Counted from the stretch's first letter, positions 16,530 to 25,503 are shown. The stretch: 48,340 bases of DNA from DATKKG01 sp035543015 (GCA_035543015.1 DATKKG010000085.1:1-48340); one strand, 5' to 3'. The notes: a model not told the origin generated them from the letters alone. Translations and numbers: made by a program.

Positions 16530-17060
16530 TTACCTCAAAGTGTTCGGACCGAAGTCTCCCCCGTCAAAGGGCCCGCTGGGGGTGACGGTGATGTGCCTCG
16601 TCACCGTGCTGGCGAGCCTGGCGAAGGCAGGCATCATGAACCCTGAGAAGGTCGCCCCCCCTTGGGCGATTATGGAGAGCCCCCTCGTGTTCGTGACGGA
16701 TCCGGTCCCTGTGTAGCTGGCGAGGTGCAGAAACACGCTGCCACCCGTCGGGGCGCCGTTCACCGCTGACTGAATCACAGTCGCGGCGTTCGAACCCGAA
16801 TAGTCGATTGCGCCGGTCAGGCCGTTCAACGCATCGTAGAGGCCGGTGCTGGAGTTTCGATAAACAAGATAGGAGTAGGGCTGTACGCCGCCGCTGCTGC
16901 TCGAAGACGAGCTGCTGGGGAACTGAGACTGCCCCGTCGGGGCTTTGCCCGATACGGTCTTGGATGCGAAGCCAGCGGCTCCGCTCACCGCCAGGCCGAC
17001 CGCAGATCCAGCCGCGAGGACCTTGATGAAACTGCGCCTGTCAACGTTCAACCTAGGCAC
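16530..17060 (-). CDS. Tat-exported protein with beta-helix N-terminal segment
   Basis: 176 aa from GTG 17060. A twin-arginine signal (DRRSFIKVLAAGSAVGLAVS) is at residues 7-26, followed by a Ser/Gly linker (eight consecutive Ser). Then comes a beta-helix-like start (SNAATVIQSAVNGAPTGGSV) and a C-terminal block THITVTPSGPFDGGDFGPN. It is clearly paralogous to the 177-aa protein at 41456. The downstream 583-aa gene probably supplies the rest of the beta-helix. A TATA-like TTATAAG lies at 17131-17137 (minus strand). The serine run is an old-looking linker rather than a frameshift product, because both flanks read well. Confidence 0.8.
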   Translation of the reverse strand: MPRLNVDRRSFIKVLAAGSAVGLAVSGAAGFASKTVSGKAPTGQSQFPSSSSSSSSGGVQPYSYLVYRNSSTGLYDALNGLTGAIDYSGSNAATVIQSAVNGAPTGGSVFLHLASYTGTGSVTNTRGLSIIAQGGATFSGFMMPAFARLASTVTRHITVTPSGPFDGGDFGPNTLR

Positions 17061-17632
17061 CCCCGGGAGCGGGAACGTAGTGGTTGCTGGCGGGCATCAC
17101 CATTGCTGATACGCCGAGAGGCGCTGGCGTCTTATAACAGCCCGATGCCAACCTTCTTTGGACGTCTTGTCTACAATCACATACGCTTACTGACTCGGTT
17201 GGTGTTCCGTTCGCGATGACCTGCATATACTTACGCATATCCCAAATAAGTTGTCGCCTTAATATCCTTTTGCCCACCCATATATAGATGGGCTGCCCGA
17301 TTAGCATATCCTGGGTACGGGGTTTAGCCTTTTCCCAAAGCCAGACGCTTTCCGCTCTGCGTTAGATGACCCTATGACGCATTCGGCTAAAGGAACCGCC
17401 AGGCTGACGTGCCGACCAGGGGAAGTTCATCGACTTTTTAGCAAGACATGCCCGCAAGGCACCTAGGGCGGCAGTTGAGACCGCAAGGGCGGACCGAGAT
17501 GCGCGATTCGACGGCGAGACCTGCGGTGGGCCTCGCGATGTCCTTCCATGACCACACGCCCGCCGGACGGAATCGAAGAAGCCGAGGTCAGATGGGCCCA
17601 CCTGTCCTTTCGAACGCAGACGTCTTAGCCTC
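17061..17632. other. Intergenic region with AT-rich promoter-like block
   Basis: About 570 bases without a supportable gene between the Tat gene and the next acyltransferase. It contains the TATA-like element at 17131-17137, an unusually AT-rich block at 17210-17290 with two GCATAT boxes 15 bases apart, and an inverted repeat CCCATATATAGATGGG at 17277-17292. The short reading frames across it have poor, arginine-rich composition. Confidence 0.5.
17277..17292. promoter_or_regulatory. TATA-containing inverted repeat (possible operator/promoter)
   Basis: CCCAT-ATATAG-ATGGG has perfect 5-bp arms around a TATA-like core in the AT-rich block upstream of the Tat/beta-helix genes. It could be a promoter overlapped by a dimeric regulator site. 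No transcript start can be assigned from sequence alone. Confidence 0.35.
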
Positions 17633-18787
17633 TCAGGATATGTCGATCATGCCGACCCGGTTCATCGCGGCCTTGCTGATCCTGGACGACGTGGGCGTCC
17701 GGTCGAACGAAACCAGGAGGCCGGCCAAGACTCCGGTCTTGCAGAGGCGAACCCTCTCCCTAGCTTGAAACATGGTTGTCCACCTGGTGTGATAGGGGAG
17801 CCAGGTATGGAAGTCGATCAGTGAGATACGGCCGCTGTGGAACATGTCCCGTATGGCCAAGTTCTGCACGTAGTCACCGGGATAGTAGCGGCTGTAGCCC
17901 GCGTCGTACGACGTCTTGACGATGAAGCCCCTCCCCTTGAAAAGGATCGCCAGGGCGTAGGCGATCGGCTCACCGTCGATCTTCAAGAACCAGGCCCTGG
18001 GCGCGTACTGGAGCCCCACCTCGGAGGAACCCCTTGAGTACGTCAGGAGCATCTCGAGATCGGCGTCGCCTACCCCGCCTTCCCCCTTGCGGTACTCCTC
18101 CTTCCAGCTCTTCTTCTCGACCAGGATGACCCTGTCCACCACTTCTTGCCGATCGACCGTGACGGATTCGTACGATGGCTCTCCCTCTTGGCGAAGCTTC
18201 CTCTCGATCTTGGCGTAGTGGCGGACGAAGTTCCCCCCTCTCGCCTTCGAGAATTCCTCCCAGGTACCGGCCACGGGGAGGACCGAATGGGCCAGGAGCC
18301 CCTTCGGCGGCAGGCGGCGGAAGAGCACGACCCTGGAGTCCGACCACTTCCTCAGAGTCGCCATGTGATGCGAGCCGCCGGGCAGTACGAGCTCAGCGAG
18401 CTGGCACCCCAGATTGCGAAAGAGGTAGTCGACGCTCTCCAGCGGAAAGGACAGGCTCTCCTCAGGCGTGGTCAGGAAGTCAGGCGAAAACGATACTGGA
18501 AACAGGAATTCGGCTGTCTTCACCCCCAGGGTGGTCTTGGTCTTGAACGCTGCGATGCCGACCAGGTCCCCGCCTGATGTCTTGACCAGCAGCGCCGGCT
18601 CCCAGCCTCTGGCACGGCAGCTGAGCATGAAGAACTTGACGAATCCGCTCAGGAAGAAGGGGTTAGCAGCATGCGCGACGACAAAAGAGTCCCAGACCTC
18701 GGCCATCCTCTGCAACTCCTTTGGGTCCGAAACCACGCTGATTGGCAATCTTCCCCCAAGCTCCCGTGGGTCAGGTCTCGCGGTCAT
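17633..18787 (-). CDS. FemAB/CelD-like GNAT acyltransferase, copy 2
   Basis: 384 aa from ATG 18787 (the frame is open to 18838, but the extra residues are not shared with its relatives). Paralogue of the next gene: both share SVLP-GTW near 140, RHYAKIERKL near 175, SWKEEYR near 225, and KTSYDA...YPGD in the second GNAT fold. It would transfer an acyl or aminoacyl group to a surface polymer, by analogy with FemAB and CelD; the substrate is unknown. No membrane helix. The shared motifs with the gene at 19008 show a tandem duplication. Confidence 0.82.
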   Translation of the reverse strand: MTARPDPRELGGRLPISVVSDPKELQRMAEVWDSFVVAHAANPFFLSGFVKFFMLSCRARGWEPALLVKTSGGDLVGIAAFKTKTTLGVKTAEFLFPVSFSPDFLTTPEESLSFPLESVDYLFRNLGCQLAELVLPGGSHHMATLRKWSDSRVVLFRRLPPKGLLAHSVLPVAGTWEEFSKARGGNFVRHYAKIERKLRQEGEPSYESVTVDRQEVVDRVILVEKKSWKEEYRKGEGGVGDADLEMLLTYSRGSSEVGLQYAPRAWFLKIDGEPIAYALAILFKGRGFIVKTSYDAGYSRYYPGDYVQNLAIRDMFHSGRISLIDFHTWLPYHTRWTTMFQARERVRLCKTGVLAGLLVSFDRTPTSSRISKAAMNRVGMIDIS

Positions 18788-19007
18788 TAGGCAAGAGTGA
18801 CAACTGCCGATTCTGGAAGTGGTTGCTGCTGAAGGCAATTAAGGACTCTGCAATTTCTTCATCAAGGCCAGGCCTGGCATCCAACTCCCTCCGGCCCCCG
18901 CGGACCTGGGCTAGGCCCGCGCTGTGGGGGTTACTCCCCCTGAGGCAGGGGGGCGGCGAAACGGCGGAACGGCAGGCACGAGGAGCGCGACAGGAAACCG
19001 GGGATCG

Positions 19008-20141
19008 TCACGGTATGTCTATGATCGTCAGCCTTGACAGCATGAGTTTGCTCAGCCGCGAACCGGTCCTGTTCGAGTCCGTCATCATGAGGAGGGCAGC
19101 GAGCAGGCCGACTTTCGTCAGGCGAACCCGCTCCCTGTCCCTGTAGACGGAGGTCCACCTGCGATGGTATGGGAGCTTCGTGAGGAAGTCCACCAGGGTT
19201 ACGCGCCCGGACTGGAACATGTCCCTGACGACGTAGTTCTGGATCAGATCCCCGGGGTAGAGCTTGGCGAAATGGGCGTCATAGGAGGTCTTGACAAGGT
19301 AGGCGGTCCTCCCCAGGATTACGGCTATAGCAAATGCGATCGGCCTGCCATCGAGCTCCAGGAAGTACGCCCTGGGGAGGGCCCTCAAACCGACCGGAGA
19401 CGCGCGCTTCCAGTAGCCGGTCAGGAGCTCCAGGTCAGGATCGAAGGTCCTTCCCGCGTCCCTCCGGTACTCCTCCTTCCAGCTCCTTCCGTCGAGCTCG
19501 ACTATGGCTGAGCCGACCTCGGGTCCGTTGATCTCCTCAGACACGAGGGACTGCGTCCCGTTCTCCCCAAGCTTGCGTTCGATCTTGGCGTAATGCCTCG
19601 CGAATTCCCGCCCTCTCGACCTGACGAAGCCCTCCCAGGTCCCCTGGACCGGGAGCACGGAGTGTTTCAGCAGTTTCCTAGGAGGGAGAGAATGGAAGCC
19701 TATTCCACGGAAGCGAGACCACCTTCTCAAGGAGTCGACGTGGGGGGATCCGCTGGGGAGGATGAGCTCGGCGAGCTGACACCCTTGCTTCCCGAAGAGC
19801 GCCTCCATGCATTCGGTAATGAAAGGCCCCTCCGATTTCACATCAGCAAGGAAGTCGGAGGAATAGGGCACAGATAGCAGGAACTCGGCCGTCTTGACTC
19901 CCATCCTGCGCCTCGTCTTGAAGGCCCCGATTCCCGTGATTCCGGAGTCGGAAGTCTCGACCAGCAGAACAGGCGTCCAACCCTCTACCTTGCAGCGCAT
20001 CATGTAGTATTTCACGTAACCGCTGAGGAGGAAGGGGGAGGCACCCTGGGACAGCACGAAGTTGTCCCACGAAGAGGCCAGCTCCTCCAGCCCTTCCAGA
20101 TCGGAGATCGTGACCAGCGTCGAGGCCGGGGACCCTTCCAT
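19008..20141 (-). CDS. FemAB/CelD-like GNAT acyltransferase, copy 3
   Basis: 377 aa from ATG 20141. Same two-domain GNAT layout as the genes at 9947 and 17633, closest to the latter. Motifs are SPFLLSGYVKYYM near 35, RHYAKIERKL near 175, SWKEEYRRDAG near 220, and LVKTSYDAHFAKLYPGD near 295. It begins 7 bases after the end of the kinase-like gene at 20149, so the two are probably co-transcribed. No signal peptide. Four such proteins in one locus suggest several different decorations or acceptors. Confidence 0.82.
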   Translation of the reverse strand: MEGSPASTLVTISDLEGLEELASSWDNFVLSQGASPFLLSGYVKYYMMRCKVEGWTPVLLVETSDSGITGIGAFKTRRRMGVKTAEFLLSVPYSSDFLADVKSEGPFITECMEALFGKQGCQLAELILPSGSPHVDSLRRWSRFRGIGFHSLPPRKLLKHSVLPVQGTWEGFVRSRGREFARHYAKIERKLGENGTQSLVSEEINGPEVGSAIVELDGRSWKEEYRRDAGRTFDPDLELLTGYWKRASPVGLRALPRAYFLELDGRPIAFAIAVILGRTAYLVKTSYDAHFAKLYPGDLIQNYVVRDMFQSGRVTLVDFLTKLPYHRRWTSVYRDRERVRLTKVGLLAALLMMTDSNRTGSRLSKLMLSRLTIIDIP

Positions 20142-20148
20142 CGGCTTC

Positions 20149-20790
20149 CTAGGATGCCGACGCGGAAGCCATGTCCCGATCTACCAGGCCGACCAGAGTC
20201 CTAGCCGATCCTTCCACCGTCATGTTCGTGGTGTTCAGGGTGGCCGCCCCGACGGATTTCGCGATCCACGAATAGGCTTCCAGCTGTGCTTTGAGGAACG
20301 CTGGGTCCATGTCTTCCCTCCTTCTCACCAGCTCGGGGAAGTCCGCGGTGATGTAGTACTTGGTCCTGGTCCTGGAGAGCAACGACAGCAGGAACCTGCC
20401 GTAGATGGTTCGGGGATAGGAAGGGTCCCTCGTCGTCAGCGTGACCCAGACGAGGAAATCGGGGATGTACCTCTCGGCGACTACGTAGGCTCCCAGAAGA
20501 CTCGGAAGGGTGAACCTCACCAGAAGCACGGGGAGCATGGAAACGAACTCGACCAGCTGCCAGACGCGCAAGAGCTTCTTCGGGATGTATATGTGGTAGT
20601 AGAAGTTGTCGGATCCAGCGAGGGTGGGGAACTTGGACATCATCGTGGCCAGGAGGGAGGCGAAGGTGTGGGTGCCTCTCATCCAGGAGACCCGGGTCCT
20701 TAGCCCCTTCCGCTTCAACTCCTCTCTGAGCGCCCTTGCGAGAGAGCTCTTGCCGGATCCGTCGGGACCGAAGAGGCATATCAGCGGCAG
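20149..20790 (-). CDS. P-loop kinase-like protein (thymidylate-kinase fold), probable CTG start
   Basis: About 213 aa. The P-loop GPDGSGKSS is encoded just upstream of the first TTG (20718), so the protein must start earlier. In the 21 bases between the in-frame TAG (20811-20809) and the P-loop region there is no ATG, GTG or TTG. A GGGGAGGAG ribosome site stands 6 bases before CTG 20790, which I take as the start (LPLICLFGPDGSGKS). The rest resembles nucleotide/dNMP kinase-like proteins found in polysaccharide loci. The function is likely phosphorylation of a sugar, lipid or nucleotide. It follows the related kinase at 20805 by 14 bases. Confidence 0.7.
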   Translation of the reverse strand: MPLICLFGPDGSGKSSLARALREELKRKGLRTRVSWMRGTHTFASLLATMMSKFPTLAGSDNFYYHIYIPKKLLRVWQLVEFVSMLPVLLVRFTLPSLLGAYVVAERYIPDFLVWVTLTTRDPSYPRTIYGRFLLSLLSRTRTKYYITADFPELVRRREDMDPAFLKAQLEAYSWIAKSVGAATLNTTNMTVEGSARTLVGLVDRDMASASAS

Positions 20791-20804
20791 GGCGTGCTCC
20801 TCCC

Positions 20805-21575
20805 CTAGCTATCCGGTTCCAGAGTGATGGACATTTCCGCGCCGTGCCCCGGGGCAGGAGCCCCCCTGAGCCGATCGAGGACCCACTGCTCGATGAGGGA
20901 GGAGATCTCTTCCACGCTGCGTGAAGTGGTTTCAAGATACAGCAGGGCGCCGCCCGACAGGGCGTTCGCAACCTTTGGAAGGAGCCTGCTCTGCTCACGG
21001 ACGTAGGCGTCCGTTTCATACATCCCTCCGCGCCCGATTCGACGAGACCTCGTGGTTCCCTGGTCGGCGTCCAGGTACACAATCGCGGTCATGGCACCTC
21101 TCTTGTGAACGGCGCAGAGGAGCCCGATCGCGCCATGGCTGGCGTCGGCGGGCAACCCCAGCTTCTGCGAGATGTAGAGGTAGTCCGCGATGGTCGCCGG
21201 GATTCCCTCCTCCACCAGGACCCTGAAGTCCGCCTTGACCGGCAGCCAGACGGCAAGGAAGTACTTCGTGAGCACGCTCATCATGTCGATGGCCAGCCAG
21301 GTCCCGAACAGGCGTCGGAAGAGCTCGGGCCGAGACTCCATCAGGACCCTTATGGACGGTGTGCTTCTATCACCGCCGGCAGAGCCTCTGGCGAGAAGCC
21401 GAAGGAGCAGGAACGAGAAAAGATGGCCGGTCTTGATGAAGGTGGAGCTCGCCCTGTATCCACTGCCGTTCAGCTTCGCCTCCAGAAGGCGAATCTGGGT
21501 TGACTTTCCCACTCCTGCGGGCCCGAGGAAGTCCACCACCCTGATCGGCGACGATCGGTTACCCCTCGTGTGCAC
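20805..21575 (-). CDS. P-loop kinase-like protein (thymidylate-kinase fold)
   Basis: 256 aa. The Walker A GPAGVGKST is at about 19-27, preceded by the strand IRVVDFL, and the later VYLDADQGTTRSRR is the expected LID/base region of a dNMP-kinase-like fold. It is not a housekeeping thymidylate kinase by length or context, because it sits in a glycan locus next to a second P-loop protein. It may phosphorylate a polysaccharide precursor, as proposed for similar proteins in bacterial capsule clusters. The gene ends inside the ribosome-binding region of the next kinase, indicating coupled translation. Confidence 0.75.
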   Translation of the reverse strand: MHTRGNRSSPIRVVDFLGPAGVGKSTQIRLLEAKLNGSGYRASSTFIKTGHLFSFLLLRLLARGSAGGDRSTPSIRVLMESRPELFRRLFGTWLAIDMMSVLTKYFLAVWLPVKADFRVLVEEGIPATIADYLYISQKLGLPADASHGAIGLLCAVHKRGAMTAIVYLDADQGTTRSRRIGRGGMYETDAYVREQSRLLPKVANALSGGALLYLETTSRSVEEISSLIEQWVLDRLRGAPAPGHGAEMSITLEPDS

Positions 21576-21674
21576 GGCCCCCTCGCTGCTCGTTGAACGT
21601 CACTAAGTGGGCGCCTGGAGCCCTGCGAGGGACGCCGGGGCCATGCTGGGCGGGGCCGGCACGCTTGGATCGGC

Positions 21675-22799
21675 TCAATTCCTCAGCCGGTAGAAGGCGC
21701 CGTCTCTGCCCAGGAAGTCTGCGACTAAGGGCAGGGGAGAGTACTGCAGGGAGTGCCCAACGACGACGTCCCCCCCGAAGCCCTTCTTGAAGTTCGTCGG
21801 CCCTCTTCTCATGCCCTCCGGCCAGATCCCACCCATGTAGTACCTCAGGTATCCGTTGCGCGCCAGCCAGGCGATCATGGACCATTGGAGGGTCACGGAA
21901 ACGCCCTGCTTGTTTCCCTCCGCCGTCGATCCGCCCAGCCACCAGAGGGCCATAGGCGAGCTGACGTAGGTATTTGAAACGAGAAGGACAGCCCCGGAGG
22001 CTGGGTTCCCTTCCCTGTCGTATGCGGTGAAGATCTTGACGAGGCCGTAGTCTCGGATCGTCGGAAACACCTTCTCAAGGAGGGCATAGTCCTTCGTATA
22101 GGACTGGATGAAACCCGGCGCCTCACGTTGGTCCGCCCTCATGTGGATCTTGCCGAGGGTATGGGCAAGCAGTTGACCGAACCTGCGTAGGCCATCCACG
22201 TTGGTCTCGTCCCTGACGCAAGGAGGCAGGGACTCGGAGGTGAGGGAGACCACCTCATCATCGCGAAGTGCGAGGGCCCTTCTGATGCGGTTGCGGTGGT
22301 CCTTGCTCAGACTCTGGTATAGGTTCCTGATGGGGCTCCCGACGTCCAGCCGAAGATCGAATTCGGCGGTCCTGGGTTCGCCTATGGAGCCGGGGCAAGA
22401 CTGGAGATATGGATCGTCGAAGGGATGCTGTCTGAGTTTGACCAGCATTGCCGGATAGGCGGCTCTGAGGACCCTGATGTTCTCCTCGGTGTCGATCCTT
22501 GCGGTTCCGGAGCGCCTGTCCTCCAGCTGAGGGGGGGAGTGCTGCGAAAGAGCGTAGAAGCCGAGAGTCCTCCTCAGCACGACCGGCATGACGTTTCCTT
22601 TGAAGCCGACATATATGCAGGTGTCCTTCCTGCCGTACAGGCCGAGGTTGAGAAGCAGCGGCGGGATCGCGTACAGGCTGTCCAGAAGGATGTTGGACTT
22701 CCTGACCTGGCGCATCACTTCGGTGGGAGAGATCAGCTCGATGCCGGCGCGCCCCGGCACCCTCAGTGCCCTTGCTGTGTCCATTGATATGTCAGGCAT
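21675..22799 (-). CDS. FemAB-like acyltransferase (distant copy 4)
   Basis: 374 aa from ATG 22799 (ATG 22784 is also possible). The central block SKDHRNRIRRAL near 160 and the C-terminal motif GPTNFKKGFGG near 340 are typical of FemAB/peptidyltransferase-like GNATs, in which the donor is an aminoacyl-tRNA or acyl-CoA. It also has AVLLVSNTYVSSPMALWW, the conserved core strand of the second fold. It is less similar to the three CelD-like copies. The likely role is modification of a surface glycan or lipid-linked intermediate. Confidence 0.75.
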   Translation of the reverse strand: MPDISMDTARALRVPGRAGIELISPTEVMRQVRKSNILLDSLYAIPPLLLNLGLYGRKDTCIYVGFKGNVMPVVLRRTLGFYALSQHSPPQLEDRRSGTARIDTEENIRVLRAAYPAMLVKLRQHPFDDPYLQSCPGSIGEPRTAEFDLRLDVGSPIRNLYQSLSKDHRNRIRRALALRDDEVVSLTSESLPPCVRDETNVDGLRRFGQLLAHTLGKIHMRADQREAPGFIQSYTKDYALLEKVFPTIRDYGLVKIFTAYDREGNPASGAVLLVSNTYVSSPMALWWLGGSTAEGNKQGVSVTLQWSMIAWLARNGYLRYYMGGIWPEGMRRGPTNFKKGFGGDVVVGHSLQYSPLPLVADFLGRDGAFYRLRN

Positions 22800-22900
22800 T
22801 CAGATGACCGACCTCGGATCGCTTGGGCGATGCCGATTCCGTGCCCCGGCCGGCCCGACGACCGACACGGCCCCCGCTGCTGTGGTTGGGAACGTCGCTT

Positions 22901-24298
22901 TCATCGGGATGGCCTCCGCGACGAGGGGCCCGCCAGCCTTTCGAGGAACGGCATCTCTGCCGCGGCGACGTTGCTCCATGTGTGGGTGTCCAGGAATCGC
23001 GCGACCTCGGGGCTCTCCTGGTTCTCGCGGAACTTGCCGTCGTCCATGGTCAACAGTGACACGACGCGCGCGCCAAGGTCCGCGACGTCCCCGGGGAGGG
23101 CGAGCGAGACGGTAGGCAGCCCCTTGCAGAGGTAGTCGAGAGCCGGGGTACTGTATCCCGCCACGGCCAAGCCGAGCCCCACCGATTCCAAAACGACCAG
23201 GGGATAGGCGTCGTGGTAGGAGGGATAAAGCATCACCCTCGACTCGGCGACCTCCTTGAAGAGCTCCCTCCGATCTTGCTGCAGGCCGAGGAACTCGATA
23301 TTCTTCAGCCCGAGCGACCGCTGAAGCGCGAAGAATGTTTTCCTCTGCCCTTCGCTCTCGAACGCGCCGATTATCTTCAGGCTGGCATCGCTTTGAAGCC
23401 GGTTCACGACCTTCCAGACGCGGAGGAGGTCGAGCGCGCCCTTCTCTATGGTCAGCCTGCCGAAGTACACGGCCGTCGGTCCCTTCCCGGACACCTTTCT
23501 CGCCCGTGTGACCTCAGGGTCCAGTCCGTTCGCCGGATAGGGTATCCCGAGCCCGACCCCCCTCCTGCGCGCGACGGCCGTGAGCCCGGACAATTGAAGC
23601 GGCGCAGGGGAGACCGACAGCACCTGTTTCACGGAGCCGTTCGCCATGAGACCCTCGAACAGCTCCCGCGCCCGGGAGTCAAACTGCATACAGGAGATGC
23701 CCTTGGCCATAGATCCGAGGTGTAGAGCACGGCTTTGGTACGGCTCGGATTGAAGCATGACCATCGAGGAGACGGGCATCTTCCTTGCGACCCCTCTCAG
23801 TATGTAGAGGCTCTCGAGTTCGCCCTCGCAGCTGTAGGCAGTGCAGGCCTCGGCCCCGTCCGCCAAGCCTTTGGTGAGCGCGTCGATGGAGGGCCTCTCG
23901 TGTTTTTCGATCAGCCCAGAATGTATCCTACCAAACGCAAGAAGCCTCCTGAACAGAGATCCATGGGCGTACAGCTTCTCGTTGTGCATGATCGATGAAA
24001 TCACGTCCGACGTCGACGCCTCCACCGTCTGCGTTTCCACTTGGATGCCTGCGCTCTTCATCGAGCGCAACGCCTTTTCGACGACCCCACGAGTCGTCTC
24101 ATACGCTGCCGGGAGCCCCTCAGACAGTGCCAGCGTCGTCGCAACGTAACGTATCGAGTTCGCCGGCACGTGAAGCACGACCTCCATGCCCGTCTTCTCC
24201 CTGACCATTCCGGCCAGCGTAGGAAGGATCCGGGCCGTCCTGACGAAGCTGCCGCTCGCGTAGTCGAAGGGCGCTCCGATGAAGAGGAAACGCTTCAA
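22901..24298 (-). CDS. GT4 glycosyltransferase
   Basis: 465 aa, GT-B fold. It starts at TTG 24298 in a TTGA overlap with the stop of the next gene upstream, so translation is coupled. The N-terminal Rossmann half begins RFLFIGAPFDY. The C-terminal nucleotide-sugar half holds TAVYFGRLTIEKGALDLL (about 280-300) and the EX7E region PLVVLESVGLGLAVAG near 380. It transfers a sugar from an NDP-sugar to a growing glycan in the cytosol. Donor and acceptor cannot be told from sequence. Confidence 0.88.
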   Translation of the reverse strand: MKRFLFIGAPFDYASGSFVRTARILPTLAGMVREKTGMEVVLHVPANSIRYVATTLALSEGLPAAYETTRGVVEKALRSMKSAGIQVETQTVEASTSDVISSIMHNEKLYAHGSLFRRLLAFGRIHSGLIEKHERPSIDALTKGLADGAEACTAYSCEGELESLYILRGVARKMPVSSMVMLQSEPYQSRALHLGSMAKGISCMQFDSRARELFEGLMANGSVKQVLSVSPAPLQLSGLTAVARRRGVGLGIPYPANGLDPEVTRARKVSGKGPTAVYFGRLTIEKGALDLLRVWKVVNRLQSDASLKIIGAFESEGQRKTFFALQRSLGLKNIEFLGLQQDRRELFKEVAESRVMLYPSYHDAYPLVVLESVGLGLAVAGYSTPALDYLCKGLPTVSLALPGDVADLGARVVSLLTMDDGKFRENQESPEVARFLDTHTWSNVAAAEMPFLERLAGPSSRRPSR

Positions 24299-25503
24299 CG
24301 GCCCTCGCTCCGTGCCTCTTCGTAGACCTTTAGTAGCTTTCCCGAGAAACCTTCTTCGCTGAGCTCCCTTTCCGCGAACTGTCTGGCCTTGATCCCCAGC
24401 TCCCCTGACAAGCCTGCGTCGCCGAGGATGGACTCGACCGCCGCTGCGAACTCTCCGAGGACGAAAGGTTTGACCGCGATCCCCCCTCCGGATTCGGATA
24501 TGAGCTCACCGATGCCGCCCACGCCGAAGCCGACGACCGGCCTGCCCATGGCGAGAGCCTCCGCGGCCGAATATCCGAAGGCCTCGAACCAAAGGCTCGG
24601 GGCCACGACGACCGCCGCCCTCCGGAAGATGTCACGCTTCTCTTGCTCTGGCACATATCCATGATAGACCAAGTTGGGCCGGGTCCGCGCCTGCTGTTCC
24701 AAGAACCCCGACAGGGGACCTCTGCCCATCACGTGGAGCTTGGCCCCTCCCAGCATCTCAGACAGCTTGGGGAGGAGATGCGCGCCCTTCTCAGGCGTGA
24801 GCCTGCCTGCGAATGCTGCGCAGTTCTCGGAGGCCGGCACGGGCACCGAGCTCAGGAGCTCTGACGGCAGGGGGTTGTAGAGCACGTGAGGCGTCAGGGA
24901 CCCAATGTTGGCTGACAAGCTTCGAGCCAGCGTCTTGGACGGCGCGACCACGGAATTCGACCTCCTGATGAGCTGGCGCAAGGCGTCGTACTGGTTGAAC
25001 CCGTCGAGGAGGGATCTCGCCGTGCTTCCCCCGGCGGACCTCCTATTCAGGAGGCAAATGGGGCAGTGGGCTTGCAGCCCGAGGTCCCCGCACGGGCTGA
25101 GCTCCGGCAGCCTCGTAGCCCACCCGGTCGGGCAGACAGGGTTGTAGCTGTGAACGGTGGTCACGAGGGGGACTCCAGTATCCTTGGCGACCTTGACGAT
25201 GGAACGGGGAAACCGCGCGTTCACCACGTTCGCGTGGAGCAGCTCCGCCCCCTCCCGTCTTACCAGGGAGGACATCCCCTTCACGGTCTCCGGGTCCCGG
25301 AAAGGCCTCAGCAGCGGCACTCCCTTGCCGTTCGAGGACCGGAACTTGCGCTGCGGGCCAGAGGAGCCCAAGTCGACCCTGATCACCTGGTTTCCGAGAA
25401 GGCGTTCGTTGACCTCGGCCAGAAGCCACGAATACAGCTCCTTTCCAAAGAGGCCCGTGCCACCGGAGCCGAAGCCGGCGTCATCTATGATGGCGACCCT
25501 CAT
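24295..25503 (-). CDS. GT4 glycosyltransferase
   Basis: 402 aa from ATG 25503 (MRVAIIDDAGFGSGG); upstream in-frame codons are not part of the family. The donor domain is marked by AAFAGRLTPEKGAHLL near 230 and the EX7E segment SLWFEAFGYSAAEALAMGRPVVGFG near 310. A central region with three Cys (CPTGWATRL, CGDLGLQAHCPICLL) near 130-155 looks like a small zinc site, an insertion seen in some GT4 proteins. It is in the same unit as the deacetylase and downstream GT4. Confidence 0.9.
   Translation of the reverse strand: MRVAIIDDAGFGSGGTGLFGKELYSWLLAEVNERLLGNQVIRVDLGSSGPQRKFRSSNGKGVPLLRPFRDPETVKGMSSLVRREGAELLHANVVNARFPRSIVKVAKDTGVPLVTTVHSYNPVCPTGWATRLPELSPCGDLGLQAHCPICLLNRRSAGGSTARSLLDGFNQYDALRQLIRRSNSVVAPSKTLARSLSANIGSLTPHVLYNPLPSELLSSVPVPASENCAAFAGRLTPEKGAHLLPKLSEMLGGAKLHVMGRGPLSGFLEQQARTRPNLVYHGYVPEQEKRDIFRRAAVVVAPSLWFEAFGYSAAEALAMGRPVVGFGVGGIGELISESGGGIAVKPFVLGEFAAAVESILGDAGLSGELGIKARQFAERELSEEGFSGKLLKVYEEARSEGR

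Noticed and set aside
17053..17307. Short minus-strand frame upstream of the Tat gene
   Set aside because: Atypical composition, overlaps the promoter region and the Tat start, no family resemblance.
20201..21082. Minus-strand frame across both kinase genes
   Set aside because: Arg/Ser/Pro-rich shadow in another frame of the real kinases, which have P-loops and good composition.
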